From the NCBI GenBank assembly GCA_004026145.2, contig CP034975.1, positions 8,276,686 through 8,340,685 on the forward strand: a stretch of 64,000 bases of DNA, written 5' to 3'. The notes beneath the pieces were generated by a model. That model searched no databases and was not told the DNA's origin. It saw only the letters and a list, made by a program, of their open reading frames with translations. Both the position numbers and the translations under genes were made by a program. This DNA comes from Takifugu bimaculatus (taxonomy: Eukaryota; Chordata; Actinopteri; Tetraodontiformes; Tetraodontidae). Below are positions 13,218-28,200 of this stretch, one piece after another (the stretch's first letter is position 1; every line of letters starts with the position of its first letter).

Positions 13218-16200
13218 CTCTCATCTCCTCTGTCCTCCTTAAGACTTGGTTATCACTAAAGGTTGCGTTTGGAGCACATTCGCCGGTTCTGGCTTATCTG
13301 TGTTGAGGGCAGATAAGAGCGGAGAGGATCCAGACTGCCAGGCCAGCAAGGATAAAGCAGCTCAGGTTGAAAGCTGGCCATAAAGTGGAAGCAGAACTCT
13401 CAGCCAGCACGATAGTATGGAATTTGCGTTTGTGTGTTTCTATATGCAGTTCTATATAGGGTCCACCATAAGGTCCATCAAGCGTCAACTCAGCTATTAA
13501 AAACAGGGTGAAAGGTCACGATATGACTTTTAATTTAGGTTCTGTTATAATTAGTGTAAATTGATTCACTCTTTGGGAGGGTTTGGTGTCATGTGAAGCT
13601 CAAAAAGGCTCAAACCTCGTTGGATATTTTCTAATGCCTGATTCATTGTGCTGCCGATACGCTGGAAATAAAGCCGACAGTCATCTTTTGGACAAATTGT
13701 CATCTTATTTGCTGCATTTTGACCCCATTTTGAAAGGTTGTGCCAGCGCTGCAAGAAAAGCAGCGATGTATTAGTTTATTCCATGAGAGCGTAGTCGAAG
13801 GTCTGCCTGACCTTAGAGGCTGTTTTGGGGTCAGACTTGATGCATAGCCACTTACTGTTGTTCCCGCCTCCTTGTGGTTCTGCTGAAAAGCCATATGGAG
13901 CCTCCACCTGCTAAATTAAAGGTGTCCTTTTCCAGAGAGATGTCCTTAAGCGTGTCCTATTAACATCAATCCCCTTCCCCTCCCCTCTCTTTATCATTCC
14001 TGCACCCTTTCCCTCCTCCTGTTCCCGTGCATCTCCTCCTTCGGCCCGCTCTCTGCAGCATAAGCGCCATGTCCAGACTACGACCAAGTATGTGGAGCTG
14101 ATCATCGTGGCTGATAACAGAGAGGTAAGCAGAGGTCGTGCCGTCACACATCTTCACCCTCTAATGTTCATTTCCATGGTAAGGGGTTTCCCAGGACTCG
14201 TAGCTGCCCCCCTCTGCCCCCTTGAGACCGAGATAAGACGCCCTCACCTCTTCCTTGTTGTCACAGGCCTCTATGTTCTCCTACACCCTACGACCTTCTG
14301 CACACATGTCTGGATTTCCAAATGAGACTATAAATCCCAGAGTATAAAGAGAGGACATTGGACACAAAGGTCAACATTGAACACTAGAGATTCACAGAAA
14401 CTGGGGGGAAATAAAATATAAAACTGCTGGTGGAGGACGAGGTTATCTCTCTAGTCGGAGCGCCTTTGATGATAGCGGCTACAACCACAGTGCCTGCGGC
14501 TACAGTGCAAGCCCAAGACTGTCATGTGACATATTTCCCAAGCAGTATCTTTGATGGCGATTAATATTCCAAAAGTCGGATCACCTTTTGGTCCCCTTGC
14601 TTTATTTTGTTTGCCGCTGTTGTTCAGTTTCAGAAGCAAGGCAAGGACATGGAGAAGGTCAAGCAGCGGCTAGCTGAGATCGCCAATTACGTGGACAAGG
14701 TAACAATCAAATCAACAGAGGGAATGAAGTGTAGAAATGTGAATTGTTCCAGGACGCGGCCAGCCTTTTGAGAGTCACCCACCTGTGAGTATAGGCTGAT
14801 TGGATTAGGAACGGGTAATCAATTCCATAACTGGAGCGGGAGATATTGCGAAAAGGTTGCGTCCGTGCAACCGGCCGTGGGATGCGCTTTAATAAAACAT
14901 CAGGGGCAGATTATGTCGCCGCGGCAAAAGTGTGCTGTGATTTATGTTGAGGCGTTTGCTCAGAGACATTTTGTCATGTTTAAGAGACTCGCGTGTGTTG
15001 GAATGTCCTATAAAACAGTGAAGGGAGTAACAGAAGTGTTTCCTCTCTCCATCTGCAGTTTTACAGAGCCCTGAACATCCGCGTGGCTCTGGTGGGTCTG
15101 GAGGTGTGGAGCGATGTGGACAAGTGTCCCATCACTCAGGACCCCTTCACCACTCTGCATGAGTTCCTGGACTGGAGGAAGGTCAAGCTCCTCCCTCAGA
15201 GGCCGCATGACAACGCTCAGCTAATAAGGTTCATCTGCTCATGTAGATTTGAAACTCTACAGGAATGCGACAGGGAGTTGCTCCACGAACGCTCCGTCCA
15301 TGTAAAACAGGGAACGGCAGCCTCTTTTGACACAAATTACCAGTTTAAGAGTGTCCCTTAACAACAGCTTGACCATAATTTTGACAAAACATCTGCAAAT
15401 CAGAGCCCGTCTAATGGTTTGGGAATTGTATCGCATTCGAGCCAATGAAAGTGGAGTTAGCGAGAGCGTGTGACAGGAAAATTGCCAGTTAACAGACGAT
15501 ATGTAAAATGTAGTGAGATCTATCGTCATCGAAATTCTACTGGCCACAGATATGCCTGATGTTAAACACAACAGAGAACATAATGCATTTGACAGCTTTC
15601 CAATTAGCATACCGCTGTGTAGCGTTGCTAAACTCTGATGGAAAGCCAGTTTGTTTGTTTTCAACACCCAGTCAGCGGGCAAATTACTATCTAACTACCT
15701 GAACCAAGTGACCCCCATGCTGTTTCAGAGCAACCAAGCAGGACCAGCATTCCCAACCCTTCCTTCTTCACTGTGTAATGAAGACAGCGTTGACAGCTGT
15801 TTGTGGGGCGGGCTCAGGGTCCCGATAGGAATTGTAGTGACACCATCTTGTTTTCTCTCCTTCAGCGGGGTGTATTTCCAGGGCACCACCATTGGCATGG
15901 CTCCCATCATGAGCATGTGCACGGCTGAGCAGTCAGGTGGAATCGTCATGGTACGTACCCTCCGTAACCCTCCTCCAGAGAGTACACCCCCCCTTCCATT
16001 TCTCCACCTTCTTCCTTTCTCACATCATGAACTTTTAAAAGGGTTTGGAGGGGTGAGTTTGCCACAGACTGGGGTGTTTTTTCCCCAGAAAAACCACGGA
16101 ATGTTGCGTATCGTGTCCTTGATTTGACAAATCAGTGTTTATTGAATACACAAAAGCATCTGACAGTGAGGGGCTGACTGGAGGTAAGGCTTTCAGCTAG

Positions 16201-19200
16201 TCCCCAGCTGGTCTTTTCGCCGTGCTCTCCCAGATGGCAAAGTGAGGAGTTCTTATAACTGAGCTGTGCAAGCTGACGCAGACGGAGAGGACGTAAATGA
16301 TTAGTTTCTAAACCGCAGACTTTGCCGTGGGGCTAACCACGACCTTGTCTGAATTGTCTTTGTTCATTTACGGAGAACCTTTTGGACTCATTAGGTTCCC
16401 TTTTCCCCCCGTGGCTCCCGTTGTTATTTTTCCAAACAGAAATCATTACTTCCCAAAACATCTGGAACCCCGACTTACCGGAATGTTACGCTAATTTCAG
16501 CGGTGTCGTGAAACAGAATGCAGACGGTGGCATTTTCTGAAAGCTTCCCAGGCGCTTATGAGCTGGGAGAAGTGAGGGTTTTTCTCGCGGATCGGAGCGG
16601 GTTCATAGCTGCAGAGCTAGTTCTCTGTTAAATATGGAGATCCGATGACCGTTAATTTCAGCCGAGTGCAGGTCTGACTGCTGAATTATGCACGATGACA
16701 GAAGACTCTGCAGGAGAGGTGCTCCGCAGCATCGCCCCCTCATCCATGAAGTGCTGCTGCCACCGCTCCATTATTTATCCAGGCGCCTCACGTGTTCGTG
16801 TTTTACACACCTTGCAGGTTATCTCTGCCGTCTTTCACTCCTCCACCCGGTCCTCGCCGCGCATCTCTGCAGCCCGTGCCTTCAGCTCACGTCTCTCGCC
16901 CGGTTCCATGTCTCCGTTTGTGAGGACGAAGCAGCACATCTGGCTCCGTTTTAGCGAGCATAGCAGAATGAAAGAGACAGCCCGCAGTCGCTTCTTTCAT
17001 TTTCACTTTAGCGCAGCAACAAGGGAGCACTCCAACCACTTCCTCGCTTTAATCTCAATGTGCATGAAACACTTGATTTAGTGATTGATTTCCACAGGGT
17101 ATTACCAAAGTCTTTGTTGATATCTTAACGGCGGGAAAGCTCAACATCAACGCAGCACTTTTGTCCACTTGCAGGACCATTCGGACAACCCTCTGGGAGC
17201 CGCAGTCACCCTGGCCCACGAACTGGGGCACAATTTCGGAATGAACCACGACACGCCGGAGAGAGGCTGCGGCTGCAGAGTCACGGCCGATCGCGGAGGC
17301 TGCATCATGACTCCCTCCACCGGGTGAGTAGCTTTCGGGGGTTCATGTCAGCTGCAGCTCCAGTGCATTTTGGCTGAGAAAACCAATCTAAAAACCCCTA
17401 AAACCCACATTTAGTTTGCATTCATCAAGCCAGCAGCAAGCTTGAACCGTCACTCTCAACGCCCGTATTGTTATTCCACACTGTCCCCCTTCGCAATTCA
17501 ATGTGGCAAAGATATAACACCGTTAAAGCTGCTGGACCGTGAGGTTATGGTGGATCTGACAGCTGTTGTTGCCTTGAGGCAATATGAGTCATTTTCAGAA
17601 GGAAAGCGGCGGTTCAGTGACAGTGCACCTTCCAAGGAGTCCTTCTGTGAGCTGCAGAACATTTCCAATGTATAAAGATTGACGGCACTTCCTGTCGCCG
17701 TGCAAAAGCGAGACCGGTGGAGCTCAGCACACGGCTGCTCCGTCCTGTACTGGTGTCAGTAGCGAGACGGCGCCCAGAGCTCAGCTGGAAGCATGTCCTC
17801 CGGAAGAGCATGATGAAGAAAACCTGGCTCAGAGGTCCAGCGTTGAGTGACTGGTGGCTCAGTGATGTCCAAGATGTCGTTATAAATCTTTATTAGAGCT
17901 CATACTATAGTAAAAGAGGGATACGTGTACTGGAGATGCAAATGTGCACGGTAACGTTGGTCCATGAGTCTCCTAAGGGAGAAGAAAAAATATTGAGAAA
18001 ACCCCCTTAAATCAGGGGAAAATAAACGCTCTTCCTCATTTTTCACTCGTAAACAGCTGTAAGATGTAGGCTTATATTTAACTCTGATGGAGCTTTATTT
18101 TTGGTCCAGGCCCGTTTCCTAGAATTAGAAAAAAAGAAGAAACAGATGAACTCTTTTTGTCTTTCTCCAACTCCGTCTCCTCTGGCTTCTCCTCCGTATT
18201 CGCAGGCAGTTTGAGTGAATCTATTCTTTGACACGCATGCAAGTTTAATGTCGGAAAATCTCTCTCTGCTGATTCAAATAAATACTTAACCACCTTTGAA
18301 AACTGCCTATTATACAGTTTCAGGAGTCGAGGTTTAAAAATATCATGAAGTCTGAAGTCATCCATCAGGACGACCTGTAAATGTTATAATGACAGTTTGT
18401 GGGAAACACAGATGACAATAACTCAATAATCCAGGATTTTTCCAGTTTTTTGTTCGGCTCTGCAGCTCCTTCATCGCTGCCGATGGGAGAATAACGCGAC
18501 ATGTTCCTGTTTTAAGAGGCTTCTTTGCTATTTAATCCGGGATTAAGGACACAATGCATCTAAATACGGATGTTTAGAATGTTTTCTCTCAGCCTGCATC
18601 CTCAGTTAAATTCAGAGTCAGCCTCACACGCTCCTTGCCAGAGGCTGTGCTGCGTCCCACAGGTCCTGTCCAGTCCCCTTTGCTGTTCCACACTGCTAAA
18701 CACCACTTGGCCACGTGCGCGGCTGCTGAAACTGCTTTTTTCCCATAGTTGATGGGAGAGCGTGGCCATCGTTAGTCAAGCACAACGTGTCCTGTTTGTT
18801 CTATTGTCAGTGTTCCAGGTCATATTATGATACTGGGGTTTTGAGGTTTAGAGGTAATGGGTGGTGGGCAGAAGCTCGTACTGTCCCAGCGCCTGGTGCA
18901 CATGTGCACAGAACACTGCTTGTTTCTGACTCACGGTGGCCAAATAATTGTCGCCTACTCAGCTCCATCCATCTCTCAACTGCACCCTTCAGCTCTGAAC
19001 TGGGGCCACTCTGAGGCCATTTAGGTTTGTGTTGCTCCGTGGGATGGTTTGATTCTAGGCATGTTTATTTTACTTGGGTTGTGACCTTTGGTCAACTCGC
19101 TCGGCTCTCTCATCAACAAAGTGGAACGTTTTCCCCCAAACTTGTGGTCCTTTTGACGCGTTCCAGGAAAGAGGATTTAAATACAGCAGGGCACGCGTGT

Positions 19201-22200
19201 GTTTGTAAAGTCTGTCATGTCACAAACTGTTTGCTCCAAGAACAGAGGTTCACTTTTGAGATTAAAACACAACCTTGCAAATATAATACTTGTGCATTGA
19301 TAATGAGGAGGGCTGAGATGTAGATGTCCATACACACAATCATGCTGGTATGTGATTAATACAGAGCATGCCGGTAGGTGGGATAAGCCTTTGGAGGGGT
19401 CAAACCACATGCAGTGATGAAATAAGCATTAAAATAGTAAGGGTTTTTTATACGCACATAACAATAAAGAATTTGATTTGCATTTTCTTGAAAGATTTTG
19501 TGAAATTAGTCTTTTGGTGCTTTAGGATTATGTTTGGTTTGGACCTTTGTCCAAAAAGCAGATGCTTTGGGGGAAGGAAGAAGAAAACAGACATCCATTA
19601 TTCCTTGAACACAAGGTCTGGCAAGACAGAGAGGCAGTAACATTTCAAACATCCAGCTACAGAAAACCCACACTTAACAGGAAAGGTGCGAAAAATAAAG
19701 AGCACTGCAGACGAGAAGCACTGAAAGGGAGTGGACAGATGAAAATAAAGGACATAAAAACCAGGAAACAGGAGATAAAAGAAAACACACATACGTTCAC
19801 ACACAGGCACGCACACAATAGCAGAGCTTTTAAAAGAAGTAGGAAGTAAATTAGAATTGACACATGCAAATAGAGTGAAAAATAACCCAAACCTTAAAAC
19901 CATGGATACAGAAGTAACACATTTAACTCAAAATCAGGCGTAAAAGAAGAAAAGAACAACACCGCAGTGGCTGGAGTGCTTTCATGAGTTCAAGCAGCTT
20001 GTATCCAGATGTATGGAGAAGCTGCCATTGTTTATGTTTCTGCTGCTGTTTTCTTCGCTTGCACAATAGCTGGTAACTGCAAAGTAGCAGTTAAACAGCA
20101 GGGGTTTGCATGTAATCTGTGTTCGCCTAATGAGTTGCAAAGCAACGGGACCGCATCTTTTATGCCAAGACGCGACGGCAGAGACGGGGATGCATTATTA
20201 AGACATGGTCCCTGCACCCATGGGTCAGGCCCCAAGTAGAATGATAACTGCAAAGCAGGATCATCAAACAGACACACACATATAGATTTCCCTTGTCATA
20301 CAATATTTAGGAATCAAAGAAATAGAGTCTAAGTCGTGCCATGGAAATGTGACCCACTGAAGAGCGAGCACTCTCCAGTATGTCTTGTTTAATTGGGTCC
20401 ACTGGGAAATCAGTTTGAAAATGCTCTTCTCTGTCTACATCTCACACCAGGCAATAAAAAGGCCACAACAGATCATATCACGTAATGTCATTCACAAAGG
20501 AGGCCGTAAACTTAATAATAAATGTGTCGTGAAGGAGCAGGTCGCTTTAAAGCTCTTAAAAATCAGCCAGCGTTGCTCCCCTTTTTATAAAGACTCTTCA
20601 CAAGGATGGTGGAAAACTGTTTTAGCTGATGCATCACTGAAAGGGCTGGGGGATGTGATTCATAGCCTGATCAGAGATTTATGGCTGAACACCGGTGACA
20701 TAAACTGGCTCTGCAGGATGTGCTGGATGTGTTTCACGGCCTTTCCTGGGATGTGAAGAATACAGACAGAGAGAAGAGAAGAGAAGAGAAGGGAGACCTG
20801 TGAAGCTCACGTCCAGTTCACATTGTGAAAGAAAGGCAGTATTTGCACTTGATTGTGTGCATGTGCACATGTACACGTGTGCATGAGCACATGTACACGT
20901 GTGTGTGAATATGATCAAACTGAAATTTTCAGCCGTATCCTTATTACCCCTTAAAAGATCCATTATTTATTAGTATGGAAAGAGCCCAAACGAGCACAAT
21001 ACGGTCTCATTCCCACCTAGTTTAAGGAAGAATCTTAAACACAACTAGCTCAGTCAGTAATGTGTGCTGAGGAAGAGGCGTATGAGAGGGAAAAGACCAA
21101 TAACTGACTGGGCCAGAATGTCTGTAACCTCATCTCTTGTTCCCTGTTGAGGGATTTGTTGGAACATTTACAGTCTCCTCCCTGAAGAGGATGGGAGTGA
21201 GAGGTCGCACCCTCCAAAAGTCCCTCCAGTCTTTGGCCACTGCTGCGGGACTCTGGGGGTGTCTCGGGAAAACAACGGCACGGGTACCAGGGAGAGTGCT
21301 CTCATGATGTCTCTGATGTTCCCGTCCCCGTGTGCTCTGTCACCATGGTTACCATTTTAAGACAGGGGTTGAAACGTAAATTGACGGCTCTGCTGTGATC
21401 ATCGCGAGAACAGGTTTTATTATTTGATGACTTGGGAGTCAGATCAAGCTTGAAAAATAAACCATGAAGCCATGAAAAATACACTTTTAACTGACCTGTT
21501 TGATTGAAATTTAATAATCGAATAGTTAGACCACAGGGGTAGATCATCGAGGTTTGTCAACGATCTGTGAATGATCCACGATCAACAAGGCTCTAACATC
21601 ATCTTAAAGGGGGCAGGATTGGTTTGCACAATCAATCAACCATCAACTGAAGGACCTTTGAAGCAAGCCGTCAAACACGGCCCAGATGTTGACACGGGAA
21701 CATGTGAAGCGTGTCCTTAATGGAACACCGTAGCTTTATAAGACAATACAGCATTCATAGAGAGCAGGTGGACGTGGCTGTGGCTCGTCACATGGAAAGA
21801 GAGCACGGGATGACAACAAGCCCAAAGGCTGCAGAGTCATTCTAGGTCTCCACGAGGTGACGGACCAGCCTCCCATGGGGAGAGTTGCTGTCTCGCGTCA
21901 CGTTATTTTGACTATAGTGTGTCATGAGCCCCAGATGTGCCCACCCTAGCTGGCCCGGGCACTGCGTTAATGGCCGCGGGGGCTGCAGCTGCTAAATTCC
22001 ATTTGACGTAATGCTCAGCTATTATTTCTCCTCTCACCAGCCCAGACCGGTTCAGGGTAGACAATTATGCCTGCATTGCCTCTCATAAAGAACAGCTGGA
22101 TCCTGAGCTGCCCTTGTATCTGGTGACAGACCCGACATTTGTCACGGACTGAGCGGGCGGGTAACTGTAGAACAGGGCCGACTTCACAGCAGCAAATCAG

Positions 22201-25200
22201 GAGGTTGCAACTGGAGCGAGCAATTTTGGCTCTGGGTTTTAGGGTAAAGAGGAAGTCAGCAGTCACTCAGGAAGAAGCCCGCCTGTTGAACAGCAGCCTT
22301 GACAGCTGTTCTTCACGGCGAGACTCCCTGAGGTACTCCGATGAGGGGAAGGGAAAAGAGGGCACAATAATAGCTGTTATTACAGCTTTCCTTATTGCTC
22401 TTTCATTTTGCAATTTAGTGTCATTAAACTCTTTTACCTAAATCTGGAGTGTTTGCCGAATCAAAGTGCCCACTCTTTCACCCGAGTCGACCCTTGGAAA
22501 GAGCGGATGGAATGGCTGCGCCGGTCGGGGGTGGCTGATGTAAGCTGCCTCCACCCATGAAATCAGATGCCAGCTGAGAATGAGGTCATGTCAAAACATT
22601 CGGAGAGTGACGTGACATTTTTAGAGCTGCATTAGTTGTAGAAGTTGATCAAAGAGCGGCAGCTTGAAAGGTTTGTCACCAACGAGCGACACGGGGAGGG
22701 TTTTTATACAGCTTACGGTAGGTATTAATGCACCCAATGGGTTTAAACCTTATGGATGAAAAGTGCAGATAAACATGTTTTGTTAATATTAAAAACTCCA
22801 CTGAGCTTTGTTGTTTATGGGAAGTTGTGACCCTGGGTGCTCGAGCATTTAAAAGTTTTATCTAAAATTGTTTTTATAAAAATTGAGGCCAGGAATTCTC
22901 TGCACGTTACTTGTAGATTTGTTTTAAAGAAGAACCCGCACGCCTTCACACATCTGGTTATCTCCGGCACTATATTACGACAGGGAAGCTCAATAAACCA
23001 CATCAGGTTCGCAGCAATGATCTTGGCTTTCCCTCGGAGCAGACCACCCTCTCCGACCATTCCAAAAACCACATTGGGAACACGCCTTCCTGCATTTCCA
23101 GACAAATTTACGGCCACTCCAAGTACAGCAATGGAAACGCTTTTTTTCCCCCTCCAGCTCTTTTTCCCATAAAACCTTTCTTATCAGATCTCTCCTTCAC
23201 TGTCACCAGGGCCTTGCGCGGTTCACATGAAAATGGAGCTTTGGAGCGTTTAGCGAGCTCGAGCAGTTGATAGCTCCTGTGATTAGCAGCAATTAGCGCT
23301 GATTACTTCTGACTGAATTGGTTCCCTGCCGGGGGATCTTTGGTCATTTCCCACCTCCCTCTTCTCAAAAATATATTGCTGTCACTCACAGGTACCCATT
23401 CCCAACGGTGTTCAGCAGCTGCAGCAAGAAAGACCTGACTGCCAGCTTTGAGAAAGGAGTGGGGATGTGTCTGTTCAACATGCCTGAGATCAAGGTGCTC
23501 TACGGCGGACAGAAGTGTGGCAACGGCTACGTGGAGGAGGGAGAGGAGTGTGACTGTGGAGAGCTCGAGGTGAGATGCTATAGTCAGGGAAATAAAGCAT
23601 TTCAACCTCTAGACGTCCTTTTTCCTTTTTTTTTGAGCAAGCTCCTGCCATAATTGAGACCCCGTTCTTTACCGTTACTCATAAATCACAGTTAATTACA
23701 ATTCCTACCTTTGAGAAATGGAATGAGTATTTGCGTGTGTGTTTGTCGGGGGAGGGGAGCCTGTAGCTTTTGAAGTGAGCGCCAACGCTCTCCGGAAAAT
23801 GAGCTTAGCATCTTGAAGATGAATCTATTCATTTCAGCCACTGAGGAGTTGTTTAGAAGGAAGCTGATTGTGATACTGTTGGGGAGAGGAGACATCGCCG
23901 ATGCCTCCATCGTGTAAATTGGGGAATTATTTAAATGGCTGCGTATTGGCATGCAAATGCTCAGTGGCGGCACACGTCGCTAAGCCACTGTACGATGAGC
24001 AAAAAGAAAAGTTAATTATGATAATGACTATAAGTAGCGGCAAACAATAGCAAGACTGTTAAAAAGTGACATCTATTAAGCGTATTTGAATTATGTAATG
24101 GATTCATAATAGAATGCTTTGTTGTCTTTCAGCATTTGTTTTCACTCTGATGCCCATTGAGTCTCTTTTTTGGCTGAAAATGGCCTTGTCCTTCAAGACA
24201 ATAAGCCCTGCGGGACAAAGCCAGCAGTGATAATAAAGCTCTCCTCAGAGCTGTGCCGTGTTGTGCCAGCCCATGCAGGCACCAAGTGCTCAGGCGGTAC
24301 CCCCTTTCCACCATTAAAAAGCCTCATTAGAAAGCTTGGATCCTCACAATCACCGGCTCCTTCCTTTCAGCATGACTCCTCCGCCTCCTCTGGCCCCGGA
24401 GACCATGGGAAAAAGCTCTTAATGGTGAAATTCTGGAAGGCCCATCATGTCAGCCACGTCCCCTGCCAACTCCATCCATCTACCCCACCCCAACGCTGAC
24501 GGTGCTCATTCGCACCGCCTGGACGATCCAAGGCTTACTGGCGTGAGAGAGAGAGTGTGAAAGAGACACAACCCCTCTGGGGGTCTAGTCAGCTCGCCAC
24601 AGCGTGAGATCACACGGGCAACGACCAACGTGGAAGTACAAAAGCTTCCTTTAGCATCAGAGAGAAGACGGATGCTGGACGGCTCACGCTGGTAGATGGC
24701 CTCTATGGTGAAATGGGACGTAATGAGGAATATTCTAGAATATTGCATCTGCTCCACAAGTGAAGGAAGAAAATCTGATTTTGCAGCCAATAATCAAAGT
24801 AGCACATTCAATCTGCTGCCCTTCGTATTGATTCAATAGCACCTTTGACCACAGGCGGCGTTGCTGGTGTAGAATTTAAATGTCATACCGGTATTTGCTT
24901 TTCCTTTCCTCTGTACCAATAATGAGGGGATGCATGTCAGACAGGCAGGTTGAGCTCTGCCAAAGAAGCGGCAGAATCAGAGACTGAATGGGATGTGATG
25001 AGGAAACGCGGCACCTGAAAAGCAGAACTTTCTGCAAGGCAAATTTTGCAAAGACGAACGCTTGAATGGTCAGTCCAGCTGACCAGGCAGAAGAAATAGC
25101 ATGGAAATGCTGGCAGGCAGGACGCGATGTGGCTTTGTTGTAAGTAAAGGTAATTCTGGACGGCGCTTTCTCTCCTTATTTTGTATTCCCATCACCCTCC

Positions 25201-28200
25201 CTCGCACGGCGGCGATGAAAGTGTCGAAATGAGCTCCCATCAGACGCAAGCATTGTTTGAACGTGCTATTTGCTTTCAGTTGACGGTTTTCCTGGTAGTC
25301 CAGAGTCTGCCCTGATAAGAAAGTCAGAATATTTGCTCAGAAATATGAACTCTTTGTGCCATATTATTCCATTTTACCGTTGTGCTGCCTCACCTATATT
25401 TTCTTCCTCTGCTTGGCTTCTTCCGTTTCCCTTCCCCCCCTGTAGGAATGCATGAATCCCTGCTGTAACGCCACCACCTGCACTCTGAAAGGCGATGCCG
25501 TTTGTGCCCACGGGCAGTGCTGCCAGGACTGCCAGGTGAGACCTACGCCGACAGGAGAGGCCGTTTTAAAGGCACCCTGCTGAGATTCTCTCGACCCAAT
25601 GATTGTTGTCTGAACACAGCTGAAGCCGGCAGGCACGCCCTGCCGAGAGCCCAGCAACTCCTGCGACCTCCCCGAGTTCTGCACCGGCAGCAGCCCCGAC
25701 TGTCCTGCGAACGTCTACCTGCACGACGGCCACGCCTGTCACAACGTGGACGGCTACTGTTACAATGGCATCTGCCAGACTCACGAGCAGCAGTGTATAA
25801 CACTCTGGGGCCAAGGTCGGTGAAGCCCCTCTTACCCCCCTCAACTGGAACACATTGCCCGGTGGACACTTCAATAAAGATCGCTTTTTATTGTCTTTTT
25901 ATGCGCAGGAGCAAAAGCGGCTCCGGGCATCTGCTTTCAAAGGGTTAACTCCGCAGGAGACCCATACGGCAACTGTGGCAAAGACTCCAAAGGGTCTTTT
26001 GCCAAGTGTGAAGCACGGTAAGACCTCAAAGATGGAAATTAGCCATAATTCCCTGATGAACTAGACTCACTCAGTTCATCAGCGAAAACATTAGCAGCAA
26101 GATGTTTCACATTAGCATATCTGAAAATTAAAAATTCATTGAGTGTAACTCAGAAGCTGTACATTAGTGTCACTTGGCCTGATAAGCTGGTACATTTTTT
26201 TTTAAACCAGCGCCTCAATTAATTGCTCTTTAATTTGTATTAAATATATTTATTCGGCAAAGGAAGTCTGTTTATGTGCGTGTAGAGGCCTTCAACGGAC
26301 CGCACAGTGGTTCCTCTGACAGGGGTGGGACGTAATTAAGCGAAACAATATCGCTCCCTCCGTGATTCAGCAGTGAGAGTGAGGAGATGTTTTAAGCCGA
26401 TGACAGGAACACTTGGCCATGGATCAGCACCGCGGCAACTACCTACACTGACAGAATCCATTGTTGGGAAAAATGGAATCGGAAAAAGATCTGATCAATT
26501 TCTCCTCATCGCAAATAATCAGGGGGGAGAAATTCCCATCGGGCACTGCCAACGTCTCATTCTCCCCCCCAAAACTTTAACATTAACTAACAAATATAAT
26601 TAGTACACTTGGCATGCTGTTTGAAAGCTTATAGTGACTTGGAGACATCCAGGCTGATGGAAAATATCTGGGGTTATGGCCTTAGAAACACATAAACAAG
26701 CTTCCTCTCTGGCAAGTCTCTCTAATTGGATGCCAAGAATGACAGAATAATAAAGAAATAACCACATGTAGTGTATACACATTTGGTAAAGTGACGTGAT
26801 TCAATTATCGCAGTTTTTTTCTCCCCTGTTCCTGGTTCTCTTTGCAGCGATGCTAAATGTGGCAAAATCCAATGTCAAGGAGGAGCCAACCGCCCCGTAA
26901 TTGGTACCAATGCTGTTTCCATAGAAACGAATATTCCCTTGCAGGAAGGAGGGAGGATCCTGTGTCGGGGTACGCATGTTTATTTGGGCGACGACATGCC
27001 CGACCCCGGCCTGGTCCTGACGGGGACCAAGTGTGGAGAGGGACTGGTGAGAAACGGGCTCTGATGCGGCCCATCGCCTCTTAGAATTCCGATTGATTTT
27101 TTTTCAACATGTATCTCCGCTTCAGATGTGCCTGAATCGCCAGTGCCAGAACGTCAGCGTTTTTGGCGTGCACGAGTGCTCGGCCAAGTGCAGCGGTCGA
27201 GGGGTGAGCACAGTACCTTGCTTGACTCTTCATACAAAAACTTTTGCGCACGTGCGGCACAGTTTAGGGGTGGATCGGCAGTCTCGCGGCGCTCTCACCA
27301 CGATGATGCGACCCTCACTCCTCTCCCGCCCTGCGCAGACAAATTCTTTTGTACAAGACCATGCATTTGTCGCCATAGCAACAGCAGTCTCAAGTGGCCT
27401 CTGGTGGCTGCAGAACAGTTATGGTAAGAGCTATGACATTTCTGACGCGCTGGAGATAAAAGAAAGCGCACTTGGCGGAGGGGAAAATAGCTAAAAATGT
27501 GTTTCTTTAATATTACAAGCTAACATTTTATGTACGGTCCTCACTGTTCTCTCCCCAGCTTAAAACAGAGGCTAATTTTAACAGTAATAGGTTCGAAATG
27601 ACCCGAACACAGCGAGTGGGGAGCTGTCGCAATCGCTCGCAGTTAATCATTACAGATTTTGAAGGGTTCCATCAATTAGATATAATGGCTTCATTTATGC
27701 CAAGCGGGAGGCGCCATTCATCAAACTCTCAGGCAGTCGTCCTTGTCCCAAAAGCTGTTGGGAAGCTCAGGTTGTATTAGGACAAACACTGGGACACTAC
27801 CTTTGTGCCTCTGCCCTGGAAACATTCAACATTTCTATCTGTTTATCTTCCACGGATCTGTGAAGCTGTTTTACTAAAAATATGTTTTCTGTCGGATTAG
27901 ACGGGACACACATATGTGCACAGATTAGCTCAAGATGGAGCCCTGGGACGAAGGCCCGTGCTTATTGTATATTCCCAGGAATCTGGACAGGGAGACAATA
28001 GAGTTTTTAAAAATATCTGCGCTAGCCTGACATGACATACAGTATCTACTGTTTTTGAGTTTTTCATGGCTGTTTGGAATTATTTGGAAACATTTACGGC
28101 CTTTCAAACGTGAGAATTGTCTCCTCTTATTTATTCGATGTAATAAAAGTAGTTTATCTATAGAGAATCAGCTATGAGTGCAGACAGGCGCTGGAACCGC

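Larger units (their letters stand above)
17324..23391. other. Large ADAM12 intron between protease and disintegrin exons
   Basis: About 6 kb separating the catalytic-motif exon from the next exon; it splits the Gly codon before YPFP. It holds a short GAGAA pentamer run (20771-20790) and an alternating purine-pyrimidine tract with a direct repeat (20854-20907). No coding exon was recognised on either strand. Confidence 0.7.

Noticed and set aside
15257..15682. 141-codon open frame on the minus strand in an ADAM12 intron
   Set aside because: No recognisable protein features; runs from the intron just after one ADAM12 exon with no splice or promoter context.
25502..25948. Long frames overlapping the disintegrin exons
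   Set aside because: Shadow frames of the real ADAM12 exons at 25446-25535 and 25620-25815.
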